A DNA stretch of 64,000 nt, from contig DUBZ01000055.1 of the NCBI GenBank assembly GCA_012960035.1, positions 48,857 through 112,856 on the forward strand, read 5' to 3'. The stretch is from Myxococcales bacterium (GTDB lineage Bacteria > Myxococcota_A > UBA9160 > UBA4427). The notes under the pieces were generated by a model, which worked only from the letters and a program-made list of their open reading frames with translations, was not told where the DNA came from and searched no databases. Positions 25,198 through 33,768 of this stretch are shown here, in pieces. Position numbers and translations under genes: made by a program. The first letter of the stretch is position 1, and every line of letters begins with the position of its first letter.

Positions 25198-25340
25198 TGC
25201 GTGTCCCCCTATAGGGCTCAAAGGCCGCCGAGAATTCGCTCGATGCGCAGTGCAATCGGTCATCACAGGAACTTGGCCCGCTCGGTTGCAAGCCGGTTGC
25301 GATCGACACCCGCTGCCAGCGGGTTAAGATCAAAATCGTG

Positions 25341-25685
25341 ATGAACAACGCAAACGCATCAGCGTACGAAGCCGAACTCTACACCGCGATTCGCAACCTC
25401 GCGTTACCCGCGCGCGAAGCGCTTGAGCTGCAGCCAGAAGACAAGAGCTGCGCGGACCATTTGGCGTTTAACTTCGACGAGCAGTACACGCGCTACATGG
25501 ACCGGATGACGAGCTTGCCCGAAGCGGCGCCGCTGCTTTCGCTCCAAGAACTCGACTCGGCGCTGAATGCGATTTCTGGTCCCGAAAATTCCGAACTCTG
25601 GACGAACGCGGCGTTTATCCACGATCGGCAATGGGACAAGATTCGTTCACTCGCCGAAAACGTCTTAATCGAGTTCGGCTGGTAG
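25341..25685 (+). CDS. Hypothetical protein (114 aa)
   Basis: I do not recognise this protein. It is acidic, has no membrane segment or signal peptide, and looks mostly helical (YEAELYTAIRNLALPAREAL and ELWTNAAFIHDRQWDKIRSL). Codon use matches the neighbours. It is divergent from the hydrolase gene and convergent with the next crotonase. No good ribosome site is visible; a GTG directly before the ATG (25338) is an alternative start. Confidence 0.55.
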   Translation: MNNANASAYEAELYTAIRNLALPAREALELQPEDKSCADHLAFNFDEQYTRYMDRMTSLPEAAPLLSLQELDSALNAISGPENSELWTNAAFIHDRQWDKIRSLAENVLIEFGW

Positions 25686-25711
25686 CGCGTTCGCGCCCGT
25701 AGCCAAGTTGG

Positions 25712-26485
25712 CTAATCAAACGATCCGTGTCGGCCGGCTCCGGATGCAAATCGACGCGCCCCTTCCAGGGTTTCGCCGCTTCGAATCGTTTCGAGTCCCA
25801 GTTTCGTTTCTAACTTCAATGCCTCGGCCTGGTCGAGATCCCACTGCCGGTAGCTACTCAATCGATCGCTGCGCAGACATCGCTGCGGGAATTTCGCCAG
25901 CCGATGCGCGAGCACGAGCGCTTCTGCGAGCGCGGTTCCCGGTTCGACGAGCCGGTTCGCCAAGCCCATGCGAAGCGCTTCTTCGGCCGACACGGGACGT
26001 CCCGTCAAAATCATGTCGAGGGCGTGGCTATGACCGATCAATCGCGTCAGCCGGATCGTCCCGCCATCGACGAGGGGAACGCCCCAACGTCGGCAATAGA
26101 CACCAAAGATCGCGTCGCGTGCGGCTACCCGTAGATCACACCAAACGGCGAGTTCGATGCCACCCGCGACAGCGTGCCCTTCAACCGCAGCAATCACTGG
26201 CTTCCCGAGCAGCATCCGGGTCGGCCCCATGGGACCGTCGCCCTCGAGTTCCACGTTGTTTCCTCGTTTTTCCGACGCTGCTTTGAGGTCCGCACCCGCA
26301 CAAAACGCACCTTCCGAACCTGTCAAAACCGCGACCGCGAGTTCGTCGTTCTCGTCAAAGTTGCGAAACGCGTCCGCGAGTTCGAGAGCCGTGGGACCAT
26401 CGACGCAGTTGCGAACCTTGGGACGCTCGATGGTGACAATTGCAACGGGGCCATCGTGGGTCACCGAAATGTTCTGATACAACAT
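25712..26485 (-). CDS. Enoyl-CoA hydratase/isomerase family protein (257 aa)
   Basis: Standard-length crotonase. Oxyanion motifs are EGAFCAGADLKAA (about residues 57-69) and HAVAGGIELAVWCDLR (about 103-118); YCRRWGVPLVDGGTIRL follows, a pattern common in 2-(1,2-epoxy)phenylacetyl-CoA isomerase-like and other unassigned crotonases. The ATG at 26483-26485 has AGGAG seven bases upstream. It appears to be a single-gene unit between a hypothetical gene and a divergent TVP38 gene. Substrate unknown. Confidence 0.9.
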   Translation of the reverse strand: MLYQNISVTHDGPVAIVTIERPKVRNCVDGPTALELADAFRNFDENDELAVAVLTGSEGAFCAGADLKAASEKRGNNVELEGDGPMGPTRMLLGKPVIAAVEGHAVAGGIELAVWCDLRVAARDAIFGVYCRRWGVPLVDGGTIRLTRLIGHSHALDMILTGRPVSAEEALRMGLANRLVEPGTALAEALVLAHRLAKFPQRCLRSDRLSSYRQWDLDQAEALKLETKLGLETIRSGETLEGARRFASGAGRHGSFD

Positions 26486-26694
26486 GCTTTTCTCCTGGCC
26501 GGTGCATGGCGCGCGCTGCATCCCGGTGTGTGGTTTTGAGTGTGGCGGAAACCTCGTGGATCTACGAGCTTAGAAAAGCGACGTGTCGGCACGCCATGCA
26601 TCAAACTCGCTTTAGCCGGACACCGAAACTTTACACGGGCCAAACATTCCTCGGCAGCACGATGAGAGAAGGGGCGTTAGGCTGCTAGTCGCTT

Positions 26695-27354
26695 ATGCGC
26701 AATCGAATCATTCTTGCCGCGATTATCGTCACCATCGCCGGGCTCGCGTTCTACGTCGGGTTATTCAAACACCTCACACCCGACCACCTCGGTGAGATCG
26801 CCGACAGCGCGGGTGCCTTTGGACCGGTCATCATCGTCGTCTTGTTTACCGTCCTTGAACCGTTCGCCGTCCCGGGCGCAATCTTCATGCTCGCCGCGAG
26901 CGCGCTCTACCCGTTTTGGCTTGCCTTTATCGTCAACTGGCTGGGCGCGATCGGCGCCGGCATGTTTGGTTTCGCGTTCGCGCGTTACTTCGCGCGTGAC
27001 TGGGTCTCGGGACGCATGCCGGAACGCCTACGCAAATGGGACAAGCGTCTCTCAAACGAAGGGCTGCGCGTCGTGATCATATTTCGCGCCATGTTCTTCT
27101 TGAACCCAGCTTCGCATTGGGCGCTAGGCCTTTCGCAGGTTCGCGCCCCCCGGGCCGCGCTCGGTACCGCGATCGGCTTCTTGCCGTGGATCATCGCGTG
27201 GTCGTATTTTGGCGAACGAATCCTGAGCTGGTTCGATACAAACTCAACCGGAATGATCGTTGGGGTTGGGCTTGCGATCGCAGCGGCGATTGCTGTGAGC
27301 ATTGTGATTCGTCGACGCCGCGAAGCTGCAGCGGACCCGACCGCCGCGGCTTGA
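26695..27354 (+). CDS. TVP38/TMEM64 (VTT-domain) membrane protein (219 aa)
   Basis: Inner-membrane protein of the VTT/SNARE-associated family, relatives of DedA. It has an N-terminal segment (about 5-22), then the VTT core with VLFTVLEPFAVPGAIFMLAA, GAIGAGMFGFAFARYFARD and the loop FRAMFFLNPASHWALGLSQV. GFLPWIIAWSYFGERIL follows and a C-terminal membrane segment ends in a basic tail. The family is linked to lipid flipping and membrane homeostasis. No strong ribosome site is visible. The convergent VOC gene ends eight bases after its stop. Confidence 0.88.
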   Translation: MRNRIILAAIIVTIAGLAFYVGLFKHLTPDHLGEIADSAGAFGPVIIVVLFTVLEPFAVPGAIFMLAASALYPFWLAFIVNWLGAIGAGMFGFAFARYFARDWVSGRMPERLRKWDKRLSNEGLRVVIIFRAMFFLNPASHWALGLSQVRAPRAALGTAIGFLPWIIAWSYFGERILSWFDTNSTGMIVGVGLAIAAAIAVSIVIRRRREAAADPTAAA

Positions 27355-27362
27355 GTCTCACA

Positions 27363-28286
27363 TCAAATTTCGACATTGAGCGTCGGCGTCTCGATCAGTT
27401 CCATGCAGGTCCCGTCCGGATCGGGGAAGAAGAGTGCCCACACGCCGTCGATCGGAATCTCGGGGCCCATATCCAGAAACACCGGGGGTCTGCATTCGAC
27501 GCCCTGGGTTTTAATTTCGTCGTAGGCCAGCTGAATGTCCGCGACCATGAAGGCCATCCGATACAGCCCCAATTGATTCGCACTCGCTGGGGACGTGCCC
27601 GTCGGCTTTGGGGACTTCCATTCGATGAGTTCGATCGCAAAGGCGTCCTGCTCGGGTGGCCATAGCATGCGGCCATCCAAGTCAGCGTCCGCCGACAAAC
27701 CATAGGCATCCGCACGGAACGTTTCTTTCGGCGACGGCGCCCGAGCTTCGAGCCCAATGACACGCTCGTACCAATCGAGCGATCGTCCCAGGCCGCTGCA
27801 ATTCACGTTGACGTGATGCAGGAGCGGAGCGGTCAGCGCACGGTCTTCGCGAAACTCGATCGCAACGCCATCCGGGTCGCGACAAACGAAAGGTCTCGAG
27901 GAGACGACGCCTTCGCCGGACAGATCATTTTCAACGCGATGCCCCGCCGCCACAACACGGCGATAAACAGCGTCGACGTCGGGGACCACGACACACAGTC
28001 GATTGAAGCCAATGTGGCTGAGCACTTGTCCCGGTGCGCCCACCGGCACAGGAACCATCCATTGCAAAAGGTCAACCGCAGGCCCCGCGTAGCCCCGTGC
28101 GTCTTGCAGAATATGGGCGTCCCACTGGACCGAGCCCGTCATGCCGAAGCCGGCGCCATCCTGAGGAACCGGGTTGGTGTGGTCTTGTGGAACCAGCCCG
28201 ACAGCATCGCGATAAAACGCGAGTGACTGCTCAAGATCGGAACAGTTTACATTCACATGCATCACACTTTGTATCGACAGCGACAT
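27363..28286 (-). CDS. Tandem VOC (glyoxalase/bleomycin-resistance) family protein (307 aa)
   Basis: Two VOC domains in one chain, about residues 8-130 and 145-300. Each begins with the same pattern: MHVNVNCSDLEQSLAFYRD and LHHVNVNCSGLGRSLDWYE. Two-domain proteins of this kind include extradiol dioxygenases and glyoxalase-like enzymes; the metal-binding histidines appear partly present (H10, and H in LHHVN), with IEFRED and CMELIE as the terminal glutamate strands. I chose the ATG at 28284-28286, with GAGGA upstream. Substrate unknown. Confidence 0.85.
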   Translation of the reverse strand: MSLSIQSVMHVNVNCSDLEQSLAFYRDAVGLVPQDHTNPVPQDGAGFGMTGSVQWDAHILQDARGYAGPAVDLLQWMVPVPVGAPGQVLSHIGFNRLCVVVPDVDAVYRRVVAAGHRVENDLSGEGVVSSRPFVCRDPDGVAIEFREDRALTAPLLHHVNVNCSGLGRSLDWYERVIGLEARAPSPKETFRADAYGLSADADLDGRMLWPPEQDAFAIELIEWKSPKPTGTSPASANQLGLYRMAFMVADIQLAYDEIKTQGVECRPPVFLDMGPEIPIDGVWALFFPDPDGTCMELIETPTLNVEI

Positions 28287-28380
28287 CGCTTTCCTCACTT
28301 GAGAGCGACCTACGCTACCGCAGCAGCGTAACGTACGACGCGCCCCCGCATGCCATCGCTTTCCAGATCAGGAGTTCCCA

Positions 28381-29748
28381 ATGACCGCGTCCGAACCTTC
28401 GACCGAACGCCCCGCCGAACCCTGGGGAAGCGCTTTCGACTGGATCGAGAAGAACGTCGGTGGACGCATCGTGAGCTACGAACGACAGCCTCGTTGGCGC
28501 CCGGCCTTCTACGTGGAATTCGAAAAAGACAACGGTGAGATCATCCCGCTCTACATTCGCGGTGCGCGCACCGAAATCGAAACCAGCGACGTCACGCTCC
28601 ACTACGAAATGCGTGTATTGCAGCAACTCGAAGCCGACGGCATCCCCGTGCCTCACATCTACGGGTACGTGCCCGAACCCGCCGCCATTGTGATGGAACG
28701 AAGCCCCGGACGCGGCAACCTGGGTACCGCGGAAAGCGAAGAAGAGCGCGTCGCAGTGCTAAACCAATACATCGACATCCTTGCACGCACGCATTCCCTC
28801 GACATCGCGCCCTACCAAGAACTTGGGATGGACTTGCCTTCCGGCGAGAAGGAACTCGGCCTCTGCGACTTACCGCGATGGGAAGCGAACTACCGCAAGG
28901 CAAAGTCTCGCCCCGAGCCGATCATCGAATTCTGTCTCGGCTGGTTAAAGCGCAATATCCCGGAAGGCCGCAGCCAGGTCACGTTCTTGTCCGCCGACTC
29001 AGGCCAGTTCGTCTATGAAAACAGTCAGCTGACCGCGTTGGTCGACCTCGAACTCGCGTGTCTCGGGGACCCCGCCGCAGATCTAGGCGGTATGCTCGGT
29101 CGCGACCTGAGCGAACCCCTCGGCGACTTACCCCGCGCCTTCAAGCGCTACTTCGAATTGCGGGGAGAAACGATTCCAACTTCGGTGATCGATTTTCACA
29201 CCGTCCGCTTCAACCTCTACACCCCGATGGCGATCGCACCCGTAATCGCCCATGCGACCCCCGATGTGGATCTCGTGCAGTATCTCGGCTGGTATTGGGT
29301 GTGGTCGCGCGCCTGTCTCGAAGTGCTTGCCCACGGTATGGGCTTGGAACTTGACACCATCGACCTACCCGAAGCCAAACCGTCGCGCTTCACGCCGGGC
29401 CACGACAACCTCACGAAACGACTGAAGCGCGCCGCGTCGGGAGACGACTTTGCGGCTTACGAAATGGACGCCGCCTATCGCTGCGCCGAATACCTGCGCC
29501 GCGCCGAACGCTTCGGAGGTGAGTTCGAGCAGAATGATCTCGACGAAATTTCCGCCCTACTCGGCCGTTCGTTCGAAACTTGGTTCGACGCGGACGCCGC
29601 GCTCGAAGACTTCATCGAGAGCGCGAGTCCCGAGAGCGACGCGGACCTAATACGCTTGTTGCATCGCCGAACGCTGCGACACGAAGCCTTGCTCCAGCCC
29701 GTGCTGCGAGAGCTAGAGGGCGCGTCAATTCAGCATATGGACAACTAG
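28381..29748 (+). CDS. Aminoglycoside-phosphotransferase-like kinase (455 aa)
   Basis: Protein-kinase-like APH fold. Typical pieces are EMRVLQQLEADGIPVPHIYG (C-helix to hinge), GLCDLPRWEANY, and the late LVDLELACLGDPAADLGG that replaces the magnesium-binding DFG-type motif. The catalytic HxDxxxxN is degenerate (SADSGQFVYEN), as in some acyl-CoA-dehydrogenase-associated phosphotransferases of uncertain activity. AGGAG precedes the ATG. The convergent carbonic-anhydrase gene ends four bases after the stop. Substrate unknown; antibiotic resistance should not be assumed. Confidence 0.8.
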   Translation: MTASEPSTERPAEPWGSAFDWIEKNVGGRIVSYERQPRWRPAFYVEFEKDNGEIIPLYIRGARTEIETSDVTLHYEMRVLQQLEADGIPVPHIYGYVPEPAAIVMERSPGRGNLGTAESEEERVAVLNQYIDILARTHSLDIAPYQELGMDLPSGEKELGLCDLPRWEANYRKAKSRPEPIIEFCLGWLKRNIPEGRSQVTFLSADSGQFVYENSQLTALVDLELACLGDPAADLGGMLGRDLSEPLGDLPRAFKRYFELRGETIPTSVIDFHTVRFNLYTPMAIAPVIAHATPDVDLVQYLGWYWVWSRACLEVLAHGMGLELDTIDLPEAKPSRFTPGHDNLTKRLKRAASGDDFAAYEMDAAYRCAEYLRRAERFGGEFEQNDLDEISALLGRSFETWFDADAALEDFIESASPESDADLIRLLHRRTLRHEALLQPVLRELEGASIQHMDN

Positions 29749-29752
29749 CAGG

Positions 29753-30292
29753 CTATCGCTGCGAGTTTGCGTGCTCCTGGGCAAGCGCCACATAGTGGAG
29801 CATCCGGTCACGCTGTTGTGCGACTTCTTCGTCGCTTAGGGTTCGCACCACCCGTGCTGGCGTCCCGACAACGAGGCTTCGTGGCGGAATCACTTTCCCG
29901 GGCGTGACCACGGCCCCTGCGCCCACGAGCGCGCCTTCGCCGATCTCGGCACCGTCGAGCACGATCGCGCCGATCCCGATTAACGCGCCGTCGCCAACGG
30001 TGCAACCGTGCACGACTGCACGATGTCCGACTGTGACCTCTTCCCCAACGATCGTCTCGAAACGGTTGCGCGTCACATGCAACACCGAGCCGTCCTGAAT
30101 ATTGCTGCGTGCTCCGATGCGAATCGTATTGACGTCGCCGCGCAAGACGCAGCCGTACCAAATGCCTACGCCCGGCCCGAGCGTCACATCGCCAACGACC
30201 ACAGCTCCGGGAGCGACCCATGCGCTCGCATCGATCTGCGGGGCGCGGTCCGCGAACGGTAGGATCAACGCACTTGCTTCTTCGTCACTCAT
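29753..30292 (-). CDS. Gamma-class carbonic anhydrase family protein (179 aa)
   Basis: Left-handed parallel beta-helix hexapeptide protein. The zinc-site histidines are at LHVTRN, VGHRAVVHGC, and the arginine/aspartate pair in VLRGDVNTIRIG is intact, so carbonic anhydrase activity is possible, although many YrdA/PaaY-like members are not shown to have it. The ATG at 30290-30292 overlaps the stop of the upstream sulfotransferase gene by eight bases, so the two are translated together. Single-domain length is normal. Confidence 0.9.
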   Translation of the reverse strand: MSDEEASALILPFADRAPQIDASAWVAPGAVVVGDVTLGPGVGIWYGCVLRGDVNTIRIGARSNIQDGSVLHVTRNRFETIVGEEVTVGHRAVVHGCTVGDGALIGIGAIVLDGAEIGEGALVGAGAVVTPGKVIPPRSLVVGTPARVVRTLSDEEVAQQRDRMLHYVALAQEHANSQR

Positions 30293-30932
30293 CGCGTTTC
30301 TCTCCGAAGTCAACAAACTGTTCGTAAAATTCTTGGGTCGAGTTCGTGCGCGGATAGTCGGACTTAGGAACGGGAACTCCTAAAAACTTGCAGATCGGCT
30401 CCCACCCATCGCCGGGCTGGTAGACGAGAAGTCGTTCCGGCGCGATCGTGTCGCGTACCGCCTGATTGTGCTTTTCGAACACGTCGATCGCGTAGCTTTC
30501 TTCGCCCAACCGACCTTGAAACGTCTGAACTTTGACGATCTTCGCCGCCATGGCCGCGGGAGAAGACTTGAACGCACTGCTGCCATCGTCTTCGATTGCC
30601 TGCATGACTTTGTGAATCGTGTTCGAGATGCTCTTGTACCAGCCCTTGGCGTCGCGATGCGAGAGCAGCACCTTGGCCTCCGGGTAGTAGTCCGCAAGTT
30701 CGCGCCAATAGTGCGCAGCGGGCCAGTCGACCGTCGAGGCGTAGCCGTCGAAGATTCCATCCCAGTCGGGCTTGCCGCCGTCGGCGGCTTCACGCCACTT
30801 CGCTGCGCGCTGCGGCGCTTGGTGGATTTCCGACATGTGGTAACAGGGACCAACCTCAAGTTGCTCAAGAGCAATTTTGAGGGACAGGGTCCCAGTACGG
30901 CCAAAACCGGCACCAATCACTTTGAGCGTCAT
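30285..30932 (-). CDS. Sulfotransferase-family protein, short type (215 aa)
   Basis: P-loop sulfotransferase-like protein starting MTLKVIGAGFGRTGTLSLK, the hallmark of the short bacterial and fungal family (Pfam Sulfotransfer_4) often misnamed as an epimerase. The second sulfate-binding segment is KVLLSHRDAKGWYKSI near residue 88. GAGGA precedes the ATG. It overlaps the downstream gamma-carbonic-anhydrase gene. The acceptor is unknown. It is one of three sulfotransferase-like genes in the window. Confidence 0.85.
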   Translation of the reverse strand: MTLKVIGAGFGRTGTLSLKIALEQLEVGPCYHMSEIHQAPQRAAKWREAADGGKPDWDGIFDGYASTVDWPAAHYWRELADYYPEAKVLLSHRDAKGWYKSISNTIHKVMQAIEDDGSSAFKSSPAAMAAKIVKVQTFQGRLGEESYAIDVFEKHNQAVRDTIAPERLLVYQPGDGWEPICKFLGVPVPKSDYPRTNSTQEFYEQFVDFGEKRDE

Positions 30933-31051
30933 AAAAGTTCATTCCTCGGATTCGTTGATAGACGCTGCGGCGCCAGTCGCAAAGCGCGTCGATCGCAGGC
31001 GACTAGAGTCGCGAAGCTGGTCGCGAGCGCAACCCGCGATACTCTCCGCCC

Positions 31052-32014
31052 GTGACTCTCGCAACGGACAAATTTGAGCCCGCGGCACCAGAAGGCCGCG
31101 CAACTTTGGTTCGCACGATCTCCGAGCAAGGTGGGATCGCGGTACGCACCATCATCGGTAGCAACTTGATTGCCGAAGCGATGAACCGCCGCAGCATGGC
31201 GCCCACCGCAGCCAACGCACTCGGCCGCGCCCTCATGGGGGGTGTCCTCGTCGCGGTGGGTCCAGCATCTACCGACTCCGCGAATGGAGAAGAAATCGAC
31301 GACGTCGACGCATGCGAGACGGTGCAACTTCAATTTCGCGGCGACGGCCCACTTGGCAATGTCGTCGTCATCGCAAACGAATTTGGTCACGTGCGTGGAA
31401 CGGTCGAGCACCCCGGCGTTGACCTGCGACTTCGCGATGGCACCCCCGACGTGGCCCGGGCAATTGGCCTCGGTGCGCTTCGCGTCGTCCGCCATCGCCC
31501 CGAATGGCGCGAGCCCTACTCTGGCGCGGTCCCTCTGATTAGCGGCGAAATCGCGACCGACATCACGCTCTATCTCACGGAGAGTGAACAGACGCCTTCG
31601 GCCATGGGACTCGGTGTCGCGGTGGCTGACGACGAGAGCGCCGTGGTGGCGGCCGGCTTCCTCGTCCAAATTTTGCCCGACGCGACCGACGAAGAAATCT
31701 CCATCGTCGAACAGAACGTGCAGGCGATGCCGCCTCTTTCGCAGCTCGCCCTTTCGGATAGCCACTGCAATGAATTGATAGACATGCTGTTGCGTGGCCT
31801 CGGCTCCCGAGACCGCCACACGAGTTATCCGGTCTTTCGCTGCACCTGCACCCGTGCGCGCGCTCTACGCACGATGGAACTCCTGGGTCAAGCCGAGCTT
31901 CAACAAATGGTCGACGCTGATGTGACCCAAGAAGTTCGCTGCGAATTCTGTTCCAAAGCGCACGACTTTACGGCAGTGGAAATTCGCGAGCTCCTCGATA
32001 TGCCCCCGGCCTAG
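31052..32014 (+). CDS. hslO: Hsp33 redox-activated chaperone (320 aa)
   Basis: Cytoplasmic holdase turned on by oxidative unfolding. The N-terminal chaperone domain includes ALGRALMGGVLV and DGPLGNVVVIANEFGHVRG. The C-terminal redox switch has the four zinc cysteines as C-x-C (FRCTCTRAR) and C-x-x-C (VRCEFCSKAHDF), all present. Length is normal for the family. The start is GTG at 31052 with no strong ribosome site. It is divergent from the sulfotransferase gene and 104 bp upstream of the second diiron gene; both fit oxidative chemistry, but linkage is not proved. Confidence 0.95.
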   Translation: MTLATDKFEPAAPEGRATLVRTISEQGGIAVRTIIGSNLIAEAMNRRSMAPTAANALGRALMGGVLVAVGPASTDSANGEEIDDVDACETVQLQFRGDGPLGNVVVIANEFGHVRGTVEHPGVDLRLRDGTPDVARAIGLGALRVVRHRPEWREPYSGAVPLISGEIATDITLYLTESEQTPSAMGLGVAVADDESAVVAAGFLVQILPDATDEEISIVEQNVQAMPPLSQLALSDSHCNELIDMLLRGLGSRDRHTSYPVFRCTCTRARALRTMELLGQAELQQMVDADVTQEVRCEFCSKAHDFTAVEIRELLDMPPA

Positions 32015-32118
32015 GAGTCTGCGAGACAGAATCCGTTCTGCGGCCCGCACCGGGAATGACGCTTCGCTCACTCGTACTGGTATGCTGGGTGCCGCGCCGC
32101 AACCGATGAGGGACGACC

Positions 32119-33219
32119 ATGAGTGACGCTTTACCCGAAAAACAGCCGACGACCGAACACGTTCGCGTCAGCATGGACGCGATTTACAACTGGAACTACG
32201 GCAGCGAGATCGACTCGATCCGCACCCTTTACGCCAACGCGTTGGATCGGCAGTGGATCGCCCTCAAGGATCTGAACTGGGATCGGGGAATCGATCGCAA
32301 ACTTTTCTCTCGCACATTCTCCGTGGCCGGCATCCCCCTGCAACACACGCAGTGGTGGAAGCGTCTCGACCCCGATTTGAAGTGGAGAGTTGCGAGCAAG
32401 ACTTCGGCCTTCCTGCTTTCAAATTTTTTGCACGGTGAGCAAGGTGCATTGATGGTTGCGAGTGAGATGGTGGCCGCCGTCCCGCACATGGACGGCAAGT
32501 TCTATGCTGCGACGCAGACGATGGACGAAGCGCGGCACGTCGAAGCCTTTGCGGCGTACATCAATCTGCTCGACGAAGTGCAGCCCATCATGCCCTCTCT
32601 CAAAGAAATCCTCGACAAAACGATCGGCTGCGAAAGTTGGATGCACAAAGCCGTGGGCATGCAGGTCGTGGTCGAAGGGCTCGCTCTCTACACCTTCCGC
32701 GACATGCGAAACACCACCGAAGAACCCCTGCTCAAAGAAATGCTGACCTACATCTCACGAGATGAAGCTCGACATTGTGCTTACGGCGTGAAGTACTTGG
32801 GCTTTATCATCTCGACCTTGTCGGACGAAGAAAAGGCCGACCTTGAAGACTTTGCGTTCGAAGCGGCCCGCTTGCTCATCGCGTCGCGCGCGGGCAACTC
32901 TGCACGCGACTCCATGTTTGCGGTGTGGCAAAGCGTGGGCCTCGACCCGATGGACGCCATCAACGCCATTCGCGACGAGCAGGAAGTGGTGACAAGGGAC
33001 GTACCGCCCGAAGGGGGCGCCGCCGGTCCGATTCGCGGGTTCGTCATCCCGACGCTCCAGGCTTTGGGACTCTTCAGCGAACGAATCGAAGGTCACTTCC
33101 GTCAGCTGTTCTCGATCAACATGGGCGAGGAGCGCGCCCAGGCGCTCGAGTTCGCATGGGAACTTCCCGAAAATCTCGAGGAGTGGGTGTTGTCGAGTGA
33201 GTCCGCGATACGGCGCTGA
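32119..33219 (+). CDS. Ferritin-like/R2-like diiron protein, paralogue 2 (366 aa)
   Basis: Same family as the protein at 18976-20085, with the six diiron ligands at matching places: E107 (LHGEQGAL), E137 and H140 (MDEARHVEAF), E186 (VVEGLAL), E216 and H219 (RDEARHCAYG). The longer N-terminus (about 1-60) differs between the two. GAGGGACGACC precedes the ATG. It follows Hsp33 and is convergent with the ABA4-like gene. Probably an O2-using oxidase or oxygenase; the substrate is unknown. Confidence 0.88.
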   Translation: MSDALPEKQPTTEHVRVSMDAIYNWNYGSEIDSIRTLYANALDRQWIALKDLNWDRGIDRKLFSRTFSVAGIPLQHTQWWKRLDPDLKWRVASKTSAFLLSNFLHGEQGALMVASEMVAAVPHMDGKFYAATQTMDEARHVEAFAAYINLLDEVQPIMPSLKEILDKTIGCESWMHKAVGMQVVVEGLALYTFRDMRNTTEEPLLKEMLTYISRDEARHCAYGVKYLGFIISTLSDEEKADLEDFAFEAARLLIASRAGNSARDSMFAVWQSVGLDPMDAINAIRDEQEVVTRDVPPEGGAAGPIRGFVIPTLQALGLFSERIEGHFRQLFSINMGEERAQALEFAWELPENLEEWVLSSESAIRR

Positions 33220-33319
33220 CTGGACAGACTGGCGACGAAAGTACAGTTCATCGGCTACCCGACCGCGCCCCTGCGAGGGTCGTGCGCTGAACGGATCGAC
33301 GTCGATCGACCAATCTGCC

Positions 33320-33754
33320 CTATTCCTCGAGTGTCACCGCGCCCTTCACCCCAAGGCGAAGCGCGAGATACGCGAGTAGGCCAACCGGCCCGAACATCAG
33401 CGTAAAGCCTAAACAGGGAACGACGAGCCAATGAGAGATTTGGCGACGCTTTGCATCACGCACTTCCCATGCGCCAACGAACAAGTCAAAGACGAGATAG
33501 TGAACCCAGCCCATGACGACGGCCCACGGGCTTGTGAAAAACGTCATTACGCCGTGAAGCGAAAAGAAGTCTGCGCCTTCCGGAGGCGGGGGCCCGAAGA
33601 CCAAGATCCCGAGGTACACCGCACCCAATAGCATCGGGATCCACACCTGGTGAACGAGACGCTGGGTAAACGACCACCCCGGCGCGAAGGCCAGCAACAA
33701 CCATGCGGGAAGCACACCATAGTTGCAGACTGTAAAGATCGTTTCGGGGGACAT
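33320..33754 (-). CDS. ABA4-like (DUF4281) membrane protein (144 aa)
   Basis: Four-segment inner-membrane protein. The family hallmark MGWVHYLVFDLFVGAWEVRDAKRR lies near residues 81-104; other segments are about 10-27, 37-53 and 110-135. In plants ABA4 is needed for neoxanthin formation; bacterial members have no settled function. GAGGA precedes the ATG. It starts 14 bp downstream of the stop of the double CaiB/BaiF gene on the same strand, so it may be its operon partner. No carotenoid gene is nearby. Confidence 0.85.
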   Translation of the reverse strand: MSPETIFTVCNYGVLPAWLLLAFAPGWSFTQRLVHQVWIPMLLGAVYLGILVFGPPPPEGADFFSLHGVMTFFTSPWAVVMGWVHYLVFDLFVGAWEVRDAKRRQISHWLVVPCLGFTLMFGPVGLLAYLALRLGVKGAVTLEE

Positions 33755-33768
33755 CGCAATCCTCGCTG

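Noticed and set aside
33294..33307. Perfect palindrome GATCGACGTCGATC between convergent genes
   Set aside because: Short, made of common GATC/CGA units in GC-rich DNA, with no loop or T-run; not enough for a terminator or operator.
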